Shown here piece after piece: positions 39,250 through 40,387 of a stretch of DNA of 40,387 nt. Position 1 is the first letter of the stretch. Each line of letters begins with the position of its first letter. The DNA is taken from NCBI GenBank assembly GCA_012030735.1, contig JAAUUW010000010.1:1-40387 (forward strand). The letters are read 5' to 3'. Below the pieces are notes generated by a model. It worked only from the letters and a program-made list of their open reading frames with translations. It ran no database searches and had not been told where the DNA came from. Made by a program: the position numbers and the translations under genes. This stretch comes from Acaryochloridaceae cyanobacterium SU_2_1. Lineage in GTDB: Bacteria > Cyanobacteriota > Cyanobacteriia > Thermosynechococcales > Thermosynechococcaceae.

Positions 39250-40089
39250 CTAGGCATGAATCGTTCCATCGGGCATAATTGCCCCCGATAGATTGGCACC
39301 CGTCAATTTCACCATCGCCCGACTGCCTTGTCCCAGGGTTGCTCCCGTAAAATTTGCGCCACTGAGGTCTGCACCGCTTAAATCTGCACAGGCTAGGTTA
39401 GCCCCTTGTAGATTTGCCTGACTGAGATTGGCTTGGAGCAGATTGGCGCGCATCAAATTAGCCCCAGATAAGTTGGCCCCAGATAAATTAATCTTGTGCA
39501 AGAAGGCATCCTTAAGATTTGCCTGAGCTAGGTTTGCCTGACTTAAATTACGGCCAGACAAGTCTCGCTCTTGCAAGTCAGCACCTTGCCAGTCCACTCC
39601 ACTATGATCGGGTAGATGGGACTTTTTGCTAGCCGGAGCCGGGCGAGGGGCAGCAGCAGTGGGCTGGGTTTGCCAACGCTGAGCAGCTCGCTTAGAGGCA
39701 GATGCTTGAGGAGAAGATGTCTCTTTTTGAGGAGCCCTAGCCTCAGCCACCCTTGTGGAGACCGAGGGCGCATAGGAGGAGGAAGGAGCAGCAACGGAGG
39801 TAGACTGTTGTTGACTCGCCTGAAAGCCGGCGCTTCGAGGTGCTGCGGGCGGCACAGCACGACCATTGTAGAGCTTCGCCCGTCGCTGGAGATAAGCTTG
39901 CAGATATTCTCGGGCTTGGTTAAGTGCCTGTAGTTTTGCGATCGCTTTCTGCTGCAAGCGATCGCGATCCTTAGGAATGCGATCGGGATGCCAAATAAAC
40001 ACCAGATCCTTATAGGCTTGATTCACCTCTTCCAAAGACGCACTACTCTTCAACTCTAGGGTTCGATAACAATCATTGAGGTTTGGCAT
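39250..40089 (-). CDS. J-domain protein fused to pentapeptide repeats
   Basis: N-terminal J-domain (about residues 1-70 from the Met at 40089) with the HPD motif at 34-36 (WHPDR), which stimulates Hsp70 ATPase activity in DnaJ proteins. A low-complexity Ala/Ser/Pro/Gln-rich linker (about 75-165) follows, then a C-terminal stretch of about 19 pentapeptides (ADLQERDLSG to LSGAIMPDG). The start MPNLND is preferred to one four codons upstream because it leads straight into the J-domain. 279 residues. It may recruit a DnaK chaperone to a target held by the beta-helix; this is inference. Confidence 0.85.
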   Translation of the reverse strand: MPNLNDCYRTLELKSSASLEEVNQAYKDLVFIWHPDRIPKDRDRLQQKAIAKLQALNQAREYLQAYLQRRAKLYNGRAVPPAAPRSAGFQASQQQSTSVAAPSSSYAPSVSTRVAEARAPQKETSSPQASASKRAAQRWQTQPTAAAPRPAPASKKSHLPDHSGVDWQGADLQERDLSGRNLSQANLAQANLKDAFLHKINLSGANLSGANLMRANLLQANLSQANLQGANLACADLSGADLSGANFTGATLGQGSRAMVKLTGANLSGAIMPDGTIHA

Positions 40090-40263
40090 ACTCAATCCCA
40101 AAGAGAGGGTGCTTAAATACAGCTTGGATTTGCAGCAAACTCAAGACCAAGGCCACTCCACTCTATTTCGCTCAGGCTATTTTGAAAAGCCCTAGCTCTA
40201 GGCTAGGTTGGCTTCTCCCATTCTACCTAGCCCCTCAACCCATATTATTAAGGTTAATAAACC

Positions 40264-40387
40264 CTAATCTAGATACCCCATTAAATCAACAGGATCATAA
40301 ATATGCTCCGTAGCAATAGGGCGATTATTGGGCAGATTGGGCGAGGGTATCAGGGGTAAACCCAGGCTCACAATCGGACGATGTCCC
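40264..40387 (-). CDS. C-terminal end of an unidentified gene
   Basis: The minus-strand frame is open from the window edge (in frame at 40386) to TAG at 40266-40264, giving 40 codons. The reading contains SLGLPLIPSPNLPN and EHIYDPVDLMGYLD. It is not recognised. The Pro- and Asn-rich composition and a natural-looking end suggest a real coding tail, but too little is seen to name it. Confidence 0.45.
   Translation of the reverse strand, partial: GHRPIVSLGLPLIPSPNLPNNRPIATEHIYDPVDLMGYLD

Noticed and set aside
39616-39933. Antisense open frame across the J-domain gene linker
   Set aside because: Arg/Ser-rich shadow of a low-complexity Ala/Pro/Ser coding region; no independent support.
40083-40313. 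Plus-strand open frame at the right end
   Set aside because: It overlaps the start of the J-domain gene and the tail of another minus-strand gene, and has no family features.

Overview
The window looks like the chromosome of a beta-cyanobacterium. It carries the beta-carboxysome shell and adaptor genes in the order ccmK-ccmK-ccmL-ccmM-ccmN-ccmO. The genes of the CO2-uptake NDH-1 complex (ndhF3-ndhD3-chpY/cupA) run divergently beside them. HIP1-type GCGATCGC octamers are scattered through the window. Several other genes are also typical of cyanobacteria: pentapeptide-repeat proteins, DUF1400 alpha/beta hydrolases, a KMGKS-type MetRS and an MlaF/MlaD lipid transporter pair. I cannot name the genus from sequence alone.

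Layout. 1-0.93 kb: a zinc-dependent dehydrogenase without its N-terminus. 0.95-7.1 kb (minus): a secreted four-SH3 protein, then (reading along the transcript) ndhF3, ndhD3 and chpY, an inducible CO2-hydration NDH-1MS module without an adjacent cupS. 7.1-7.85 kb: the divergent control region, with a sigma70-like promoter and a 19-bp palindrome. 7.85-13.2 kb (plus): the ccm operon, including a CcmM with five RbcS-like modules, closed by a strong hairpin. 13.3-15.6 kb: purA from its own promoter and a HEAT-repeat protein with a palindrome against its start codon. 15.6-17.1 kb (minus): a pentapeptide-repeat protein. 17.5-22.3 kb (plus): mlaF, mlaD, a small membrane protein, an RsbW-type anti-sigma/HATPase protein and metG. 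22.4-24.9 kb: a LabA-type NYN protein and a membrane-anchored coiled-coil protein. 25-26.7 kb (minus): a cell-wall amidase. 26.9-32.1 kb (plus): two tandem DUF1400 hydrolases, truB and a second amidase. 32.3-40.4 kb (mostly minus): a holin-like membrane protein, a transposase relic (plus), bcp/prxQ, a 7TM-HD phosphohydrolase, an ADP-ribosylglycohydrolase-like pseudoenzyme overlapping nagA, a two-TM protein, a J-domain/pentapeptide fusion and the end of an unidentified gene.

How it fits together. The NDH-1MS module converts CO2 to bicarbonate at the thylakoid, and the carboxysome genes build the compartment where bicarbonate becomes CO2 again around Rubisco. The first 13 kb is therefore a carbon-concentrating-mechanism island with one shared intergenic control region.

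Main caution. About twelve genes are split by single-base frameshifts, roughly twenty events. Nearly all lie in homopolymer runs, and they hit presumably essential or strongly selected genes (metG, ndhD3, ndhF3, ccmN, ccmO). Compensating pairs occur in nagA. The simplest reading is sequencing or assembly error, so split genes are annotated here as single loci.
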